Source: DATDMG01 sp036518955 (lineage in GTDB: Bacteria > Actinomycetota > Actinomycetes > Actinomycetales > Kineosporiaceae). From it: a stretch of 20,582 bases of DNA. The position numbers and the translations under genes were made by a program. The stretch's first letter is position 1, and the number at the start of each line of letters is the position of its first letter. Location: NCBI GenBank assembly GCA_036518955.1, contig DATDMG010000194.1, positions 1 to 20,582 of the forward strand, given 5' to 3'. Of the stretch, positions 1 to 7,148 are shown piece after piece. The notes below the pieces were generated by a model that was not told the origin of the DNA, made no database searches, and saw only the letters and a list, made by a program, of their open reading frames with translations.

Positions 1-22
1 CCGCGACGGATGCGCCTGGCGC

Positions 23-1657
23 TCAGCGCAGCCGGCGGTGCGCCCACTGGTGCAACGGCGAGGCGACGGCGGCGGTCCCCGGCCGGAGCCGGGACGACTC
101 CCCCACGGCGGCCGACGTGGACGACGGCGCACCGTCCGGCACGGGCACCGGCTGCGGCGCGCAGGTGGCGTCCGGCCGGTTGCCCGAGCGGCGGGCCGGG
201 AGCGTGCCGTCGGCCAGGTAGGCCGCGATCACGCCGTCCTCGCACCGGTCACCGAGCAGGGACGCCGCGTGGCTGGTGCCACCCGGCAGGGCGAGCAGGC
301 GCGACGCCGGGAACCGCTTGCGCACCTCCATGCTCCCCGTGAACGGGGTCGCGGCGTCCAGCGTCTCGCCGACGAGCAGGATGGGAGCCACGTGCGAGCC
401 GTTGACGTCGACCGCCTTGCCCGCCTTCACCGGCCAGAAGAGGCAAGGAGCATTGAACCAGGCATTCCCCCACGTCTCGAACGGAGCCTTGGCGTAGACC
501 CGCCAGTTGTCCCGCTTCCAGGTGGCCCATTTCAGCGGCCAGGGCGCGTCGGAGCACTGGACGGCGTTGTACACCGCGAACCCGTTGTCATCCGTCGGGG
601 TGTCGGCGGCGTCGAAGGCCTTGATGGCCGGCTTCGGGTCACCGTTCGCGATGAAGTCCGACCAGAGCGTGCCCAGGCTCGTCCAGGTGGACTGGTAGTA
701 GCCGGCGGACAGGAAGATGTCGGTCCACTCGTCCGGGCCGACGACACCGCCGGCCGGCGCGGTGCGCAGCTTCTCCTTCTCCGCGTACCAGGCCTTCTCG
801 ACCGCGGGCTCGGTGGTGCCCAGGTGGTAGACGCTGTCGTACTTCGCGACCCACGCCCACCAGACCTGCATGTTGCGCTGGAAGGCGACGTCCTGGTCGA
901 GGTTCGCCTGGTAGAAGACCCGGGTCGGGTCGACGTTGCTGTCCAGCACCATCCGCCGCACCCGGTTCGGGAACAGCGTCGCGTACACCTGTCCGAGGTA
1001 GGTGCCGTAGGAGAAACCGTAGAAGTTGAGCGTCGGGACCCTCAGCGCGGCCCGGATCTGGTCCATGTCCCGGGCGACGTCGGTCGTCCGCAGGTGGCGC
1101 AGCAGGTCCCCACCGGCCTTGCCGCAGGCCTTGGCGTACTTCGCGGACAGGCCGAGCCAGGTCCCCTCCAGCGCGGGCGTCGTCGGCACGAACTCCGGAC
1201 GTGGGCCGGCGAAGTAGTCCTTGATGCAGTTCAACGAGGGCACGCTGGCGCCGACGCCGCGCGGGTCGAAGCCGATCCAGTCGTAGCCGTCACCGGCGCC
1301 GTTCGGGACGTACTTGCCCAGCCCGGACAGGCCCAGTCCCGATGCGCCGGGGCCGCCGGGGTTCACCAGCATGACCCCTTGGTACTTCGCGCCCGGCTTG
1401 TGCTGGACCCGGGACAGCGCGAGCTTGATCTTGGTTCCGTTCGGACGGCCGTAGTCCAGCGGAACTGTGATCATGGCGCAGTCGGCGCCGTCCGGGCCGG
1501 CGTCGCCACACGGCGCCCAGCGGATGGTGGGTACGATCTCAGCCGCGTCGCTCCCACCCGACGCCCGGGACGCGAAGGACGGCGCCGGGACGAGCACCGT
1601 CCCCGCGAGCGACCCGGCCACGGCCGCCGACACGGCCCAGATCCTCAGTCCCCGCAC
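23..1657 (-). CDS. Secreted alpha/beta-hydrolase, tripeptidyl aminopeptidase (SlpD/SlpE/TAP) family
   Basis: This 544-residue protein is probably an exported serine aminopeptidase that removes short peptides from the N-terminus of extracellular polypeptides. Residues 1-30 look like a signal peptide: a basic start (MRGLRIW), a hydrophobic Ala/Val/Gly stretch and an Ala-x-Ser-type cleavage zone. The oxyanion-loop motif NPGGPGASG lies near residues 99-107 and the nucleophile elbow GFSYG has Ser216. The C-terminal TAP-like domain carries the likely acid Asp434 (GETLDAATP) and His463 (GGTSHAAS). The length fits the family, usually about 480-540 residues. The GTG start is chosen because a GGGAG-rich ribosome site precedes it and the signal peptide begins there. 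It lies downstream of murA on the same strand, 209 bases away, so it probably has its own promoter. Exact substrate specificity cannot be read from the sequence. Confidence 0.9.
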   Translation of the reverse strand: MRGLRIWAVSAAVAGSLAGTVLVPAPSFASRASGGSDAAEIVPTIRWAPCGDAGPDGADCAMITVPLDYGRPNGTKIKLALSRVQHKPGAKYQGVMLVNPGGPGASGLGLSGLGKYVPNGAGDGYDWIGFDPRGVGASVPSLNCIKDYFAGPRPEFVPTTPALEGTWLGLSAKYAKACGKAGGDLLRHLRTTDVARDMDQIRAALRVPTLNFYGFSYGTYLGQVYATLFPNRVRRMVLDSNVDPTRVFYQANLDQDVAFQRNMQVWWAWVAKYDSVYHLGTTEPAVEKAWYAEKEKLRTAPAGGVVGPDEWTDIFLSAGYYQSTWTSLGTLWSDFIANGDPKPAIKAFDAADTPTDDNGFAVYNAVQCSDAPWPLKWATWKRDNWRVYAKAPFETWGNAWFNAPCLFWPVKAGKAVDVNGSHVAPILLVGETLDAATPFTGSMEVRKRFPASRLLALPGGTSHAASLLGDRCEDGVIAAYLADGTLPARRSGNRPDATCAPQPVPVPDGAPSSTSAAVGESSRLRPGTAAVASPLHQWAHRRLR

Positions 1658-1866
1658 TCAGGCTCCCCTCTCCCACGGGGCCACGCGTGCGGCCCCGTTC
1701 GCTCAGCGGGCCCAGACTCTCAGCCGTTCGGTGGGCCGGGGGAAGAAATGCTTGAGGTAGCTGAAAGATTTGTGGGAGGGCACGCCAGGGACGAGCGTGT
1801 TCGTCGCGCTCCGGAATCACCCGCAGACAATCGGTAGCGCGGAGCAGGCCGTCGACGGCCCCGTCG
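1658..1866. other. Intergenic region between murA and the peptidase gene
   Basis: This 209-base gap has no convincing gene. It should hold the peptidase promoter and the 3' end of the murA transcript. A perfect 14-base palindrome (GGCCGTCGACGGCC, 1847-1860) lies just past the murA stop and could fold into a short hairpin, but no T-run follows it. Confidence 0.5.
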
Positions 1867-3192
1867 TCAGGTCGTCCCCCGTTCGCACCGGGCGCCGAGC
1901 GCATCCAGCTTGGCCTGGACGTGCTCATAGCCACGGTCGATCAGGTCGATCCCGCACACCCGTGACGTGCCCTCCGCAGCCAGCGCGGCGATGAGGTGAC
2001 TGAACCCGCCACGCAGATCCGGGACGGTGATGTCCGCCCCGTGCAGCTTGGCCGGGCCGGAGACGACCGCGCTGTGCTTGAAGTTGCGTGCCCCGAACCG
2101 GCACGGCAGGCGCCCGAGGCACTCCCGGTAGAGCTGGATCTGGGCACCCATCTCGCGGAGCGCCCGGACGAAGCCGAACCGGTTCTCGTACACCGTCTCG
2201 TGCACGATGGACACGCCCTGCGCCTGGGTCAGGGCGACGATCAGCGGCTGCTGCCAGTCCGTCATGAACCCGGGATGGACGTCGGTCTCCAGCACCAGCG
2301 AGTTGAGGGTCCAGCCGGGGTGTCGGAAACGGATCCCGTCGTCGGTGATGTCCAGCTCGCCACCGACCTTCCGGAAGACGTTGAGGAACGTCATCATCTC
2401 CAGCTGGCGTGCCCCGAGGACGGTGACGTCCCCTTGCGTCGCCAGCGCGGCGCAGGCCCACGACGCCGCCTCGATCCGGTCCGGCAGGGCGCGGTGCACG
2501 AAACCGCCAAGGCGATCCACGCCCTCGATCCGGATCACCCGGTCGGTGTCGACGCTGATCACCGCACCCATCTTCTGCAGCACCGCGATCAGGTCGAGGA
2601 TCTCCGGCTCCACGGCCGCGTTCCGCAGTTCCGTGACGCCCTCGGCGCGCACGGCTGTCAGCAGCACCTGCTCGGTCGCCCCCACGCTGGGGTAGGGCAG
2701 GTCCAGCTTGGTGCCCTGCAGCCGCTGCGGGGCGGCCAGCCGGATGCCGGTGGCGGTCTTGTCGACCACGGCCCCGAACCTGCGCAGCACGTCGAGGTGG
2801 TAGTTGATCGGTCGGTCGCCGATCCGGCATCCGCCGAGGTCGGGGATGAACGCCTCGCCGAGCCGGTGCAGCAGCGGGCCGCAGAACAGGATCGGTATCC
2901 GGCTCGACCCGGCATGGGCGTCGATGTCCGCCACGTGGGCCCGCTCCACGTTGCTGGGGTCGAGCGTGAGGACTCCGGACACCGGGTCGGTGTCGTCCAC
3001 CTGGACGCCGTGCAACTCCAGCAATCCGGTCACGACGGTGACGTCGCGGATCTGCGGGACGTTGGCGAGCCGGCTCGGCCCCTCGCCGAGGAGGGCCGCG
3101 ACCATGGCCTTGGAGACGAAGTTCTTGGCGCCTCGGACGGCGATCGTGCCCCGGAGCGGAGTGCCGCCGTGCACGGTGAGGACATCGCTCAT
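1867..3192 (-). CDS. murA: UDP-N-acetylglucosamine 1-carboxyvinyltransferase (MurA)
   Basis: MurA transfers enolpyruvate from phosphoenolpyruvate to UDP-GlcNAc, the first committed step of peptidoglycan synthesis in the cytoplasm. The 441-residue protein is full length for the family. Visible active-site landmarks are the GAKN motif (Lys23, Asn24), the loop LGGCRIGDRP with Cys122 matching the fosfomycin-targeted cysteine of E. coli MurA (Cys115), FMTDWQQP with Asp312 matching the catalytic Asp305, and a C-terminal DLRGGFSHL segment. Because the cysteine is kept, fosfomycin sensitivity at the target is expected. The reading frame stays open 72 codons further upstream, but that stretch is Ala/Pro/Arg-rich and unlike MurA. 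The start at 3192 matches the usual actinobacterial N-terminus (DVLTVHGGTPL-like). A -10-like hexamer lies 6 bases before this ATG, so the mRNA may be leaderless. Confidence 0.95.
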   Translation of the reverse strand: MSDVLTVHGGTPLRGTIAVRGAKNFVSKAMVAALLGEGPSRLANVPQIRDVTVVTGLLELHGVQVDDTDPVSGVLTLDPSNVERAHVADIDAHAGSSRIPILFCGPLLHRLGEAFIPDLGGCRIGDRPINYHLDVLRRFGAVVDKTATGIRLAAPQRLQGTKLDLPYPSVGATEQVLLTAVRAEGVTELRNAAVEPEILDLIAVLQKMGAVISVDTDRVIRIEGVDRLGGFVHRALPDRIEAASWACAALATQGDVTVLGARQLEMMTFLNVFRKVGGELDITDDGIRFRHPGWTLNSLVLETDVHPGFMTDWQQPLIVALTQAQGVSIVHETVYENRFGFVRALREMGAQIQLYRECLGRLPCRFGARNFKHSAVVSGPAKLHGADITVPDLRGGFSHLIAALAAEGTSRVCGIDLIDRGYEHVQAKLDALGARCERGTT

Positions 3193-3463
3193 GGCCCCAT
3201 CTTGGCGTAGGTCCCCCGGGCCGTCCGCGGATCGGCTGGTCCCCGGTCCCCGCCGGCCGCCTCGGGTGCGGCCGGCCGGGCAGGTGGCAGCGCCCGACCA
3301 GGCCTTCGAGGCGGCGGTCCGCTTCGAAGGCGTCGCCGAGGCGGCGGCGCGCGGGGCAGGCGTCGGCGCCGGCACACCCGCCGACCGGGCCGCCGACGGC
3401 GATGCCATTGTGCCGCAACGATCCCGCCGGCGCCGTGGCCCTTGCGCCAGCGGTTGCCGCGGG
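3193..3463. other. Intergenic region between leuD and murA, no gene called
   Basis: This 271-base stretch is open in all three minus-strand frames, but the translations are Pro/Arg/Ala-rich low-complexity sequence, as random GC-rich DNA gives. In Streptomyces and Mycobacterium a gene for an HU-type nucleoid protein follows leuD; I see no HU-like sequence here. The murA promoter probably occupies the left end. Confidence 0.5.
3199..3204 (-). promoter_or_regulatory. Candidate -10 element of murA (CAAGAT), leaderless layout
   Basis: On the minus strand CAAGAT is followed by GGGGCC and then the murA ATG. A start site 7 bases past the hexamer would fall on the A of the start codon. A CGGACG sequence 17 bases upstream shares only the GAC core of a -35 box. 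This is pattern-based inference. Confidence 0.35.
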
Positions 3464-4060
3464 TCAGCGGGCAGGGAGCGTGGTGGGCATCCACTCCGGC
3501 CGGGCGGCCTCGAAGACGTCGATGTCGCCCTCGTGCCGCAGCGTCAGCCCGATGTCGTCCAGGCCCTCCATCAGCCGCCAACGGGTGTAGTCGTCGACGT
3601 CGAACGTCACGGTCAGGTCTCCGGCCGTGGCTGTCCGGGCGCCCAGGTCGACGGTGACCTCCAGCCCGGGCGACGCGTCGAGCGCGGCCAGCAGGCGCTC
3701 GCCGTCCGCGGCGTCGACGACGCCCGTGAGCAGTCCCTGCTTGCCCGCGTTGCCACGGAAGATGTCCGCGAAGCGCGGCGAGAGCACCACGCGGAACCCG
3801 TAGTCCTTGAGCGCCCACACCGCGTGCTCACGCGAGCTGCCGATGCCGAAGTCCGGCCCGGCCACGAGCACCGAGCCGTTGCGGTACGGCTCGGCGTTGA
3901 GCACGAACGCCGGGTCCGCCCGCCACGCGGCGAACAAGCCGTCCTCGAAGCCGGTCCTGGTGACCCGCTTGAGATACACGGCCGGGATGATCTGGTCGGT
4001 GTCGACGTTGCTGCGCCGCAGCGGGACGCCGACGCCGGTGTGCACGGTGAATTTCTCCAC
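3464..4060 (-). CDS. leuD: 3-isopropylmalate dehydratase small subunit (LeuD)
   Basis: LeuD is the swivel-domain subunit that, with LeuC, isomerises 2-isopropylmalate to 3-isopropylmalate in leucine synthesis; the same pair can isomerise citramalate for isoleucine synthesis. The 198-residue protein has normal length. Diagnostic sequence includes NVDTDQIIPAVYLKR (residues about 18-32), the substrate-contact motif GIGSSREHAVWAL, and SPRFADIFRGNAGKQGLL. The GTG start is supported by an AGGAGAA ribosome site (4066-4072) five bases upstream. It follows leuC by 42 bases on the same strand, so the two are almost certainly one transcript. A 13-base tandem duplication fills most of that gap. Confidence 0.97.
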   Translation of the reverse strand: MEKFTVHTGVGVPLRRSNVDTDQIIPAVYLKRVTRTGFEDGLFAAWRADPAFVLNAEPYRNGSVLVAGPDFGIGSSREHAVWALKDYGFRVVLSPRFADIFRGNAGKQGLLTGVVDAADGERLLAALDASPGLEVTVDLGARTATAGDLTVTFDVDDYTRWRLMEGLDDIGLTLRHEGDIDVFEAARPEWMPTTLPAR

Positions 4061-4070
4061 GGCGGTTCTC

Positions 4071-4096
4071 CTCGGATACGCGACTCGGATACGCGA
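4071..4096. repeat. 13-bp perfect tandem duplication between leuC and leuD
   Basis: The unit CTCGGATACGCGA occurs twice without interruption (4071-4083 and 4084-4096). It lies in the 42-base spacer and its left edge touches the leuD ribosome site. It looks like a recent slippage duplication. Confidence 0.9.
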
Positions 4097-4102
4097 CGGC
4101 GG

Positions 4103-5521
4103 TCAGCGGGCGGTCAGGGGGTCGAGGTCGGCAGGGCTCGACAGCGTGCCGCGGACGGCGGTGGCGGCCGCCACGAGCGGCGACACCAGGTGCGTCCGGC
4201 CGCCCTTGCCCTGCCGGCCCTCGAAGTTGCGGTTGGACGTCGAGGCACTGCGCTCGCCGGGTGCGAGCTGGTCGGGGTTCATCCCCAGGCACATCGAGCA
4301 CCCGGCCTGCCGCCACTCGGCGCCGAAGTCCATGAACACCGTGTCCAGGCCCTCCGCCTCGGCCCGCTGCCGCACCCGGGCGGAACCCGGGACGACGAGC
4401 ACCCGCACGCCGTCCGCCTTCCGGCGACCGTGGACGACGGACGCCGCCGCCCGCAGGTCCTCGATCCGACCGTTGGTGCACGAGCCGATGAAGACGGTGT
4501 CGACGGCGATCTCACGCAGCGGGGTTCCAGGGGTGAGGTCCATGTACTCCAGGGCGCGGCGGGCGGCGTTCCGCTCGCCCTCGTCGGCGATCGTGGCCGG
4601 GTCGGGCACCCGGCCGGAGAGCGACAGCCCCTGGCCCGGGTTGGTACCCCACGTCACGAAGGGTTGGATGTCCGCGGCCTCCAGCACCACCTCGGCGTCG
4701 AACCCGGCGTCGTCGTCCGTGCGCAGCGTGCTCCAGTACGCCATCGCCGCCTCCCACTGCGCACCCTGCGGCGCGTTCGGGCAACCCTTCAGGTACTCGA
4801 AGGTCGTCTCGTCGGGTGCGACCATGCCGGCGCGGGCGCCCGCCTCGATGGACATGTTGCAGACCGTCATCCGGCCCTCCATCGAGAGCGCGCGGATCGC
4901 CTCACCGCGGTACTCGAGCACGTAGCCCTGGCCGCCGCCCGTCCCGATCCGGGCGATGACGGCGAGGATGATGTCCTTGGCGGTCGAGCCCTCGGGCAGC
5001 CGGCCGTTGACCGTGATCGCCATGGTCTTGAAGGGCGTGAGCGGCAGTGTCTGGGTGGCCAGCACATGCTCCACCTCGCTGGTCCCGATGCCGAAGGCGA
5101 GCGCTCCGAAGGCGCCGTGCGTCGAGGTGTGCGAGTCGCCGCAGACGACGGTCATACCGGGCTGGGTGAGGCCGAGTTGTGGGCCGACGACGTGCACGAT
5201 GCCCTGCTCGACGTCACCGAGCGGGTGCAGCCGGACGCCGAACTCGGCGCAGTTGCGCCGCAGCGTCTCCAGCTGGGTGCGGCTGACCGGATCGGCGATC
5301 GGCTTGTCGATGTCGACGGTCGGGGTGTTGTGGTCCTCGGTGGCGATCGTCAGGTCGGGGCGGCGCACCGGACGGCCGGCGATCCGCAGGCCGTCGAACG
5401 CCTGCGGACTGGTCACCTCGTGGACCAGGTGCAGGTCGACGTAGAGCAGATCCGGCTCACCGTTCTCACCGCGCCGGACGACGTGCGCGTCCCAGACCTT
5501 CTCGGCCAGTGTGCGTCCCAC
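4103..5521 (-). CDS. leuC: 3-isopropylmalate dehydratase large subunit (LeuC)
   Basis: LeuC is the aconitase-family catalytic subunit that binds a [4Fe-4S] cluster and works with LeuD on 2-isopropylmalate, and on citramalate when CimA supplies it. The three cluster cysteines are Cys348 (FIGSCTNGRIEDL) and Cys408/Cys411 (QAGCSMCLGMNPDQL). Other family signatures are YVDLHLVHEVTSPQAF, ATEDHNTPT and VCGDSHTSTHGAFGA. The protein is 472 residues, as expected. The frame could extend 34 codons upstream to 5623, but the GTG at 5521 is preferred: a GAGGAGG ribosome site lies 8 bases upstream, and the family N-terminus (GRTLAEKVWDAHVV) begins there. The gene diverges from ndgR and its upstream region contains the palindromic operator. 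Confidence 0.97.
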   Translation of the reverse strand: MGRTLAEKVWDAHVVRRGENGEPDLLYVDLHLVHEVTSPQAFDGLRIAGRPVRRPDLTIATEDHNTPTVDIDKPIADPVSRTQLETLRRNCAEFGVRLHPLGDVEQGIVHVVGPQLGLTQPGMTVVCGDSHTSTHGAFGALAFGIGTSEVEHVLATQTLPLTPFKTMAITVNGRLPEGSTAKDIILAVIARIGTGGGQGYVLEYRGEAIRALSMEGRMTVCNMSIEAGARAGMVAPDETTFEYLKGCPNAPQGAQWEAAMAYWSTLRTDDDAGFDAEVVLEAADIQPFVTWGTNPGQGLSLSGRVPDPATIADEGERNAARRALEYMDLTPGTPLREIAVDTVFIGSCTNGRIEDLRAAASVVHGRRKADGVRVLVVPGSARVRQRAEAEGLDTVFMDFGAEWRQAGCSMCLGMNPDQLAPGERSASTSNRNFEGRQGKGGRTHLVSPLVAAATAVRGTLSSPADLDPLTAR

Positions 5522-5529
5522 TCGGAGTG

Positions 5530-5536
5530 CCTCCTC
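5530..5536 (-). promoter_or_regulatory. Ribosome binding site that fixes the leuC start
   Basis: GAGGAGG on the minus strand ends 8 bases before the GTG at 5521. It argues against the longer open frame reaching 5623, which would also run through the operator palindrome. Confidence 0.8.
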
Positions 5537-5617
5537 GATGAGGTGCGGAAGGTGACTAACGGCCCGGTGCCGATCCGTCACCGGTGGTGACCGGTGGACG
5601 CCGAGGGGCTGAGAGGC

Positions 5618-5642
5618 TTGCATCTCAAGCTCTGAGACGCAA
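5618..5642. promoter_or_regulatory. Palindromic operator between leuC and ndgR (probable NdgR site)
   Basis: TTGCATCTCA - 5 bases - TGAGACGCAA is an inverted repeat in which 9 of 10 arm positions pair. It lies midway between the divergent leuC and ndgR starts. IclR-family regulators of this branch (NdgR, AreB, LtbR) are known to bind the leuC promoter region. The left half overlaps a possible ndgR -35 (TTGCAT) and, on the other strand, TTGCGT could be the leuC -35, so a bound regulator could control both genes. Confidence 0.75.
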
Positions 5643-5646
5643 GTAT
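5618..5646 (+). promoter_or_regulatory. Candidate ndgR promoter, leaderless
   Basis: TTGCAT (5618-5623), 17 bases, then AAGTAT (5641-5646). A start site 7 bases on would be G5653, the first base of the GTG start. No ribosome site is visible, which agrees with a leaderless message. The promoter is embedded in the operator. Confidence 0.45.
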
Positions 5647-5652
5647 CGGCAC

Positions 5653-6369
5653 GTGGACAAGAGTAGCGGAGTCGGTGTCCTGGACAAGGCCGCCGTCGTC
5701 CTCGGCGCCCTGGAGGCCGGGCCCGCCAGCCTGGCCCAGCTCGTGGCCGCCACCGGCCTGGCGCGCCCGACCGCTCATCGGCTCGCCGTCGCGCTCGAGC
5801 ACCACCGTCTCCTCGGGCGCGACATGCAGGGGCGTTTCGTGCTCGGCCCGCGCCTGGCCGAACTCGCGGCAGCAGCAGGTGAGGATCGCCTGCTGGCCGC
5901 CGCCGGCCCGGTCCTGACGGCGCTGCGCGACTCCACCGGGGAGTCCGCCCAGCTGTACCGCCGGCAAGGTGACCAGCGGGTCTGTGTGGCCGCCGCCGAG
6001 CGCCGGATCGGCCTGCGCGACTCCATCCCGGTGGGCTCGGCCCTGACCATGCTCGCCGGCTCGGCGGCCCAGGTCCTGCTGGCCTGGGAGGAGCCGGACA
6101 GGTTGCACCGCGGCCTGCAGGGCGCCCACTTCACGGCCACCGCACTGTCCGCGGTCCGCCGCCGGGGGTGGGCGCAGAGCATCGCCGAACGCGAGGCCGG
6201 GGTGGCCTCGGTGTCGGCCCCGGTGCGCGGGCCGTCCGGACGGGTCGTGGCGGCGGTGAGCATCTCCGGCCCGGTGGAACGCTTCACCCGGCAACCGGGC
6301 CGGCAGCACGCCGCGGCCGTCGTCGGCGCCGCGAACAAGCTCACCGAGGTGCTGCGCCGGGGCGCCTGA
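5653..6369 (+). CDS. ndgR: IclR-family transcriptional regulator, NdgR/LtbR type
   Basis: This 238-residue regulator is of the actinobacterial NdgR/AreB/LtbR type, which controls leuCD and other amino-acid genes. The N-terminal winged helix-turn-helix covers about residues 8-60, with the recognition segment GLARPTAHRLAVALEHH. The rest is the IclR effector-binding domain, with the conserved stretches DSIPVGSALTM, HRGLQGAHFTATALS and GVASVSAPVRGPSGRVVAAVSISGP split over residues about 120-215. An in-frame start exists at 5584, but its 23 extra residues would be translated through the operator. From memory, the GTG at 5653 gives the N-terminus (DKSSGVGVLDKAA) and length typical of Streptomyces NdgR. 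It diverges from leuC and probably controls itself as well. The effector is not determinable here. Confidence 0.92.
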   Translation: MDKSSGVGVLDKAAVVLGALEAGPASLAQLVAATGLARPTAHRLAVALEHHRLLGRDMQGRFVLGPRLAELAAAAGEDRLLAAAGPVLTALRDSTGESAQLYRRQGDQRVCVAAAERRIGLRDSIPVGSALTMLAGSAAQVLLAWEEPDRLHRGLQGAHFTATALSAVRRRGWAQSIAEREAGVASVSAPVRGPSGRVVAAVSISGPVERFTRQPGRQHAAAVVGAANKLTEVLRRGA

Positions 6370-6379
6370 CCGGAACCCT

Positions 6380-6410
6380 CGCCGGACGGCGGCCGCCGGC
6401 CGTTCCGGCG
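6380..6410. terminator. Stem-loop between convergent ndgR and the AKR relic
   Basis: CGCCGGA (6380-6386) pairs with TCCGGCG (6404-6410), and CGGC (6387-6390) pairs with GCCG (6399-6402) with one bulged T. It lies just past the ndgR stop and between convergent reading frames, so it may end transcription from both sides. There is no T-run. Confidence 0.5.
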
Positions 6411-6415
6411 ACCCG

Positions 6416-6703
6416 TCAGGCGTGCAGCCGCGCCCGCACCAGCCAGGCCGCCGCCCGGACCCCCACCTCGGGGCGGAAGGCGGCGGCCGCCTCCCCGAGG
6501 GCCGTCACCTCGTCGTCCTTGAGCACCAGGTCGGCCGCGGCGACGTCGTGCTCCCGCCGGACGATCCGGGCAGCCTCCCGCTCGGAGTAGGCCACGCCGT
6601 AACCCCACTCCCGGGATCCGAACTGCCAGGTGCCCAGCCCGATCGCGGAGATCCTCCGCGTGCTCCCCGGCCCCGCCGGCGGAGACGTCCCGAGATATCG
6701 CAT
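6416..6703 (-). pseudogene. Aldo/keto reductase relic with the central region deleted
   Basis: The 95-residue frame starts like an aldo/keto reductase: residues about 16-51 read ISAIGLGTWQFGSREWGYG followed by a Tyr/Glu/Arg-rich helix ending IVRR, the first strand and helix of the barrel. It then jumps directly to sequence like the far C-terminus of the same family (ADLVLKDDEVTALGEAA, then FRPEVG and a basic LVRARL end). Functional members are about 310-340 residues with a catalytic Asp-Tyr-Lys-His tetrad in the middle; that middle is absent. The frame is intact through the junction at about residues 51-54, so an in-frame deletion of roughly 220-240 codons is the simplest reading. The SPPAGPGSTRR insertion near the start also looks degraded. 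It cannot be a working reductase. Confidence 0.65.
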
Positions 6704-6783
6704 GGCAGCGGTCGACCCGGGCCGGCACGGCGTGCCAACCTCTTCCCGGACACCGTTCGCGGCCCGGGGGCGGCCGCAAGGAT

Positions 6784-6813
6784 TTGGGCCCCCGGGGCCC
6801 GGACCGGTAGAGT
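6784..6813 (+). promoter_or_regulatory. Candidate promoter of the tRNA-Gln/tRNA-Glu unit
   Basis: TTGGGC (6784-6789), 18 bases, then TAGAGT (6808-6813) would start transcription near 6820, about 38 bases before tRNA-Gln. A 15-base dyad (GGGCCCC C GGGGCCC, 6786-6800) lies in the spacer. Confidence 0.45.
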
Positions 6814-6857
6814 CCATGGACAGGTCACCCACCGTCAACGGCGGGTCGGGTACCCAT

Positions 6858-6929
6858 TGGGGTATGGTGTAATTGGCAGCACGCCGGATTCTGGTTCCGT
6901 CAGTCTAGGTTCGAGTCCTGGTACCCCAG
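6858..6929 (+). tRNA. tRNA-Gln(CTG)
   Basis: This 72-base cloverleaf has acceptor strands TGGGGTA/TACCCCA with discriminator G, D-arm sequence GGTGTAATTGGCAGCA, anticodon CTG at 6891-6893 in loop TTCTGGT, and a T-arm with TTCGAGT. CCA is not encoded. The anticodon stem has one oddity: position 27 is C and position 43 is U, so the first pair is mismatched while the other four pair. Confidence 0.95.
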
Positions 6930-7007
6930 CGCGTGTCGTCGGTCCGCCCGGCCCGGGATAGGATCGGTGACACCAGCCGGTGAGGCGCCATCGCCGACCC
7001 GGAGCAC

Positions 7008-7080
7008 GGCCCCGTTGTGTAGTGGCCTAGCACGCCGCCCTCTCAAGGCGGTAGCGCGGGTTCGAATCCCGTCGGGGCTA
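7008..7080 (+). tRNA. tRNA-Glu(CTC)
   Basis: This 73-base cloverleaf has acceptor strands GGCCCCG/CGGGGCT with a G-U first pair, anticodon stem CCGCC/GGCGG with anticodon CTC, T-loop TTCGAAT and discriminator A at 7080. It lies 78 bases after tRNA-Gln and is followed at once by a terminator, so both are probably cut from one transcript. CCA is not encoded. Confidence 0.96.
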
Positions 7081-7085
7081 CAGTG

Positions 7086-7122
7086 AGATCGGCTCCCGGT
7101 ATCGCCGGGGGCCGATCTTCTT
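7086..7122 (+). terminator. Intrinsic terminator after tRNA-Glu
   Basis: GATCGGCTCCCGG (7087-7099) pairs with CCGGGGGCCGATC (7105-7117) with a single G-U pair and a 5-base loop, followed by TTCTT. It is placed 6 bases after the tRNA end and lies between convergent units, so it may also help stop the minus-strand operon. Confidence 0.9.
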
Positions 7123-7148
7123 GTGCACGCTTCAGCACGTCAGCCGCC

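Noticed and set aside
3193..3408. 72-codon N-terminal extension of murA
   Set aside because: The extra residues are Ala/Pro/Arg-rich, MurA proteins start at the residue encoded at 3192, and a -10-like element lies inside the extension.
2804..5590. Very long plus-strand open frame (over 900 codons) opposite murA, leuD and leuC
   Set aside because: It is antisense to three well-identified genes, crosses their boundaries, and its translation is Arg/Asp/His/Gly-rich without any recognisable domain. GC-rich genes routinely leave such mirror frames open.
5522..5623. 34-codon N-terminal extension of leuC
   Set aside because: It would run through the operator palindrome, and a strong ribosome site sits directly before the GTG at 5521.
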